Part shown: positions 62,752 through 64,000 of the stretch, one piece after another
How positions within the stretch are numbered: the stretch's first letter is position 1
Layout: the number at the start of each line of letters is the position of its first letter
DNA from: JAKOVR01 sp031415655
GTDB taxonomy: Bacteria; Actinomycetota; Acidimicrobiia; Acidimicrobiales; Acidimicrobilacustridaceae
Reading direction: 5' to 3'
NCBI GenBank assembly: GCA_031415655.1
Contig: JANOSD010000064.1
Location: 62,001-126,000, forward strand
DNA: 64,000 nucleotides
The notes under the pieces: generated by a model
What the model saw: only the letters and a program-made list of their open reading frames with translations
Told to the model about the DNA's origin: nothing
Database searches by the model: none
Made by a program: the position numbers and the translations under genes

Positions 62752-63693
62752 TTGGTAACACGGCCCAAGATGCATGACGATCTAGCGGTGCCAGCCTCGG
62801 TGATCCGAACCTTCCATCATGCGGAGTTCGACCCCGTCGAGCTCGCCGAACGCAAAGGCGCGTCACGCGTGTCGGTTTGCATCCCGGCTCGCGACGAGGC
62901 GGCCACCATCGGACCGATCGTTGAATGTGTGCGACGCGACCTCATCGACGGGGCCGGGCTCGTCCACGAAATCCTCGTAATCGACGATCACTCGAGCGAT
63001 GGGACAGCTGAGCTCGCCACCGCCGCCGGCGCACGAGTTGTCAACGCGGAGACCGTGCTCCCGACCTACGGCACCGGCCACGGCAAGGGCGAAGCGCTTT
63101 GGAAGTCGGTATTTGCAGCAGAAGGCGACCTCATCGTGTGGTGCGACGCCGACGTGCTTGACTTTCATCCTGGCTACGTCACAGGGTTGGTCGGGCCGCT
63201 CGTTACTCGGCCTGACCTGTGCTTCGTCAAGGGTTTTTACCGGCGTCCCGTCGACAACGGCACCGACGCGACGGGGGGACGTGTTACCGAACTTGTGGCC
63301 CGGCCTGTGCTCTCGATCCTGTTTCCGCAGCTCGGGCCGGTAGTGCAACCGCTCGCTGGGGAGTACGCAGGACGCCGATCGCTCCTGGAACAGCTTTCTT
63401 TCGTGGTGGGCTATGGCGTCGACATTGCGTTGCTGATCGACGCTATGCGGGTGGCGGGCGAACATGCGCTCGCGCAAGTCGACCTCGGCACCCGCACCCA
63501 CCGCAACCGAACCTTGGCCGAGCTGGGCCCACAAGCCACCTCCGTGCTGCAAGCCGCCCTCGATCGCAGCGGCCACTTCGGGGTGCCGGAGGTAGCCGTC
63601 CTCGCCCGCCCCGGCCTCGATCCGGTGTACGTCGAGTCCGCCTCACGCCCACCGCTGGTGTCGATTCCGGAGTACCGCCGACCTTCCGCCTGA
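62752..63693 (+). CDS. gpgS: Glucosyl-3-phosphoglycerate synthase (GT81 family)
   Basis: Transfers glucose from an NDP-glucose to 3-phosphoglycerate, the first step to glucosylglycerate and, in mycobacteria, methylglucose lipopolysaccharide. 313 residues from TTG 62752, which has an AGGGGG ribosome binding site at good spacing; ATG 62770 is an alternative. Motifs: VSVCIPARDEAATIGPIVEC, ILVIDDHSSDGTAELA, the GT-A DxD in DLIVWCDADVLDFHPGYV, and the GpgS/MpgS blocks VQPLAGEYAGRRSLLEQL and GYGVDIALLIDAMR. No GpgP phosphatase gene is adjacent before the window ends. Confidence 0.93.
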   Translation: MVTRPKMHDDLAVPASVIRTFHHAEFDPVELAERKGASRVSVCIPARDEAATIGPIVECVRRDLIDGAGLVHEILVIDDHSSDGTAELATAAGARVVNAETVLPTYGTGHGKGEALWKSVFAAEGDLIVWCDADVLDFHPGYVTGLVGPLVTRPDLCFVKGFYRRPVDNGTDATGGRVTELVARPVLSILFPQLGPVVQPLAGEYAGRRSLLEQLSFVVGYGVDIALLIDAMRVAGEHALAQVDLGTRTHRNRTLAELGPQATSVLQAALDRSGHFGVPEVAVLARPGLDPVYVESASRPPLVSIPEYRRPSA

Positions 63694-64000
63694 GTCTCGA
63701 GGCATGATTCGGAGGCGGGCGGGGCCCCGCCCCACGAGCCGAGAAGTCGGGCGCCGAATCGGGGCGCAAATTGGGTCCTCAATCGCCTATGGGGACACCA
63801 TGAGCAGCGTCCCGCTGGAGACTTGGGGGGCCATCGCGTGAGGTTTCTCGGATTGGGGTACGGCCACTGGGACGTGACCGCCGAGGTCCGCCGGTCAGAA
63901 TCTGGTACGGCTCCTCACGGCGGAGTCGGTCGCTGCCGACAGAGTGGTGTGCGACGGCGCGTCGCGCAGGTCATGGGGATGCTGGCGCCCAGAGGAGGAT
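63694..64000. other. Downstream of gpgS to window end; possible partial gene
   Basis: A 16-bp perfect palindrome GGGCGGGGCCCCGCCC (63717-63732) follows gpgS, without a U-tract. From GTG 63838 a frame (VRFLGLGYGHWDVTAEVRRS) stays open to the window end and could be the start of another gene, but 54 codons with no recognisable domain are not enough to call it. Confidence 0.3.

Overview
The window is high-GC DNA from an actinobacterium, most likely of the class Acidimicrobiia (inference from gene content, not from a marker gene). Supporting signs are an F420-type LLM oxidoreductase, a GlnR-type operator in front of amtB, actinobacterial-type HemQ, glucosyl-3-phosphoglycerate synthase, a PAC2 protein, a stand-alone groL under CIRCE control, and frequent GTG/TTG starts with 4-nt ATGA/GTGA overlaps. 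No rRNA, tRNA or CRISPR array was found.

Layout. 1-1418: decayed IS66-type transposase. 1710-6593: two GT-C-like membrane proteins separated by a 1.2-kb stretch without recognisable genes. 6714-10431 (minus): hemB-hemL-zwf. 10573-13456: a GntR regulator divergent from an oligopeptide-binding lipoprotein. 13481-24464: single genes and small operons for envelope and lipid work (LLM oxidoreductase, SGNH lipoprotein, OafA-type acyltransferase, TesB, PQQ-type sugar dehydrogenase, PAP2, GT4, PIG-L deacetylase, response regulator with a PAS-like domain). 24588-32100: HNH-like protein, GNAT, ADP-ribosylglycohydrolase, PAC2, SDR, sterol-desaturase-like protein, amidase. 32178-36318: a five-gene operon DUF4178 / DUF2617 / DUF4247 / DUF350 / membrane aminopropyltransferase. 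36341-42242 (minus): NUDIX, 3-hydroxyacyl-CoA dehydrogenase and the nitrogen operon amtB-glnK-glnD with a GlnR box. 42580-46488: a three-gene overlapping operon starting with DUF427, then a PhoD-type phosphatase. 46818-53121: acyl-CoA ligase, hemQ-larE, divergent nitrobindin-fdhD, YjbR. 53622-57769: groL, a membrane/coiled-coil protein and a FAD monooxygenase. 58008-63693: Anbu-type protease, MoaD/ThiS-like protein, ECF sigma factor with its anti-sigma-like partner, and GpgS.

Two repeat families stand out. A ~163-bp MITE-like element with ~18-21-bp terminal inverted repeats and TA/CTAG flanks is present in four copies (34539, 42393, 58983, 59954). One copy sits exactly at the stop/start junction between the DUF350 gene and the aminopropyltransferase gene and supplies the present upstream start region of the latter. 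A 48-bp palindrome-bounded element occurs three times (25098, 50372, 50434). Two genes look broken by single lesions: the DUF4247 gene has an in-frame TAA, and the ECF sigma gene has a one-base frameshift in region 4.
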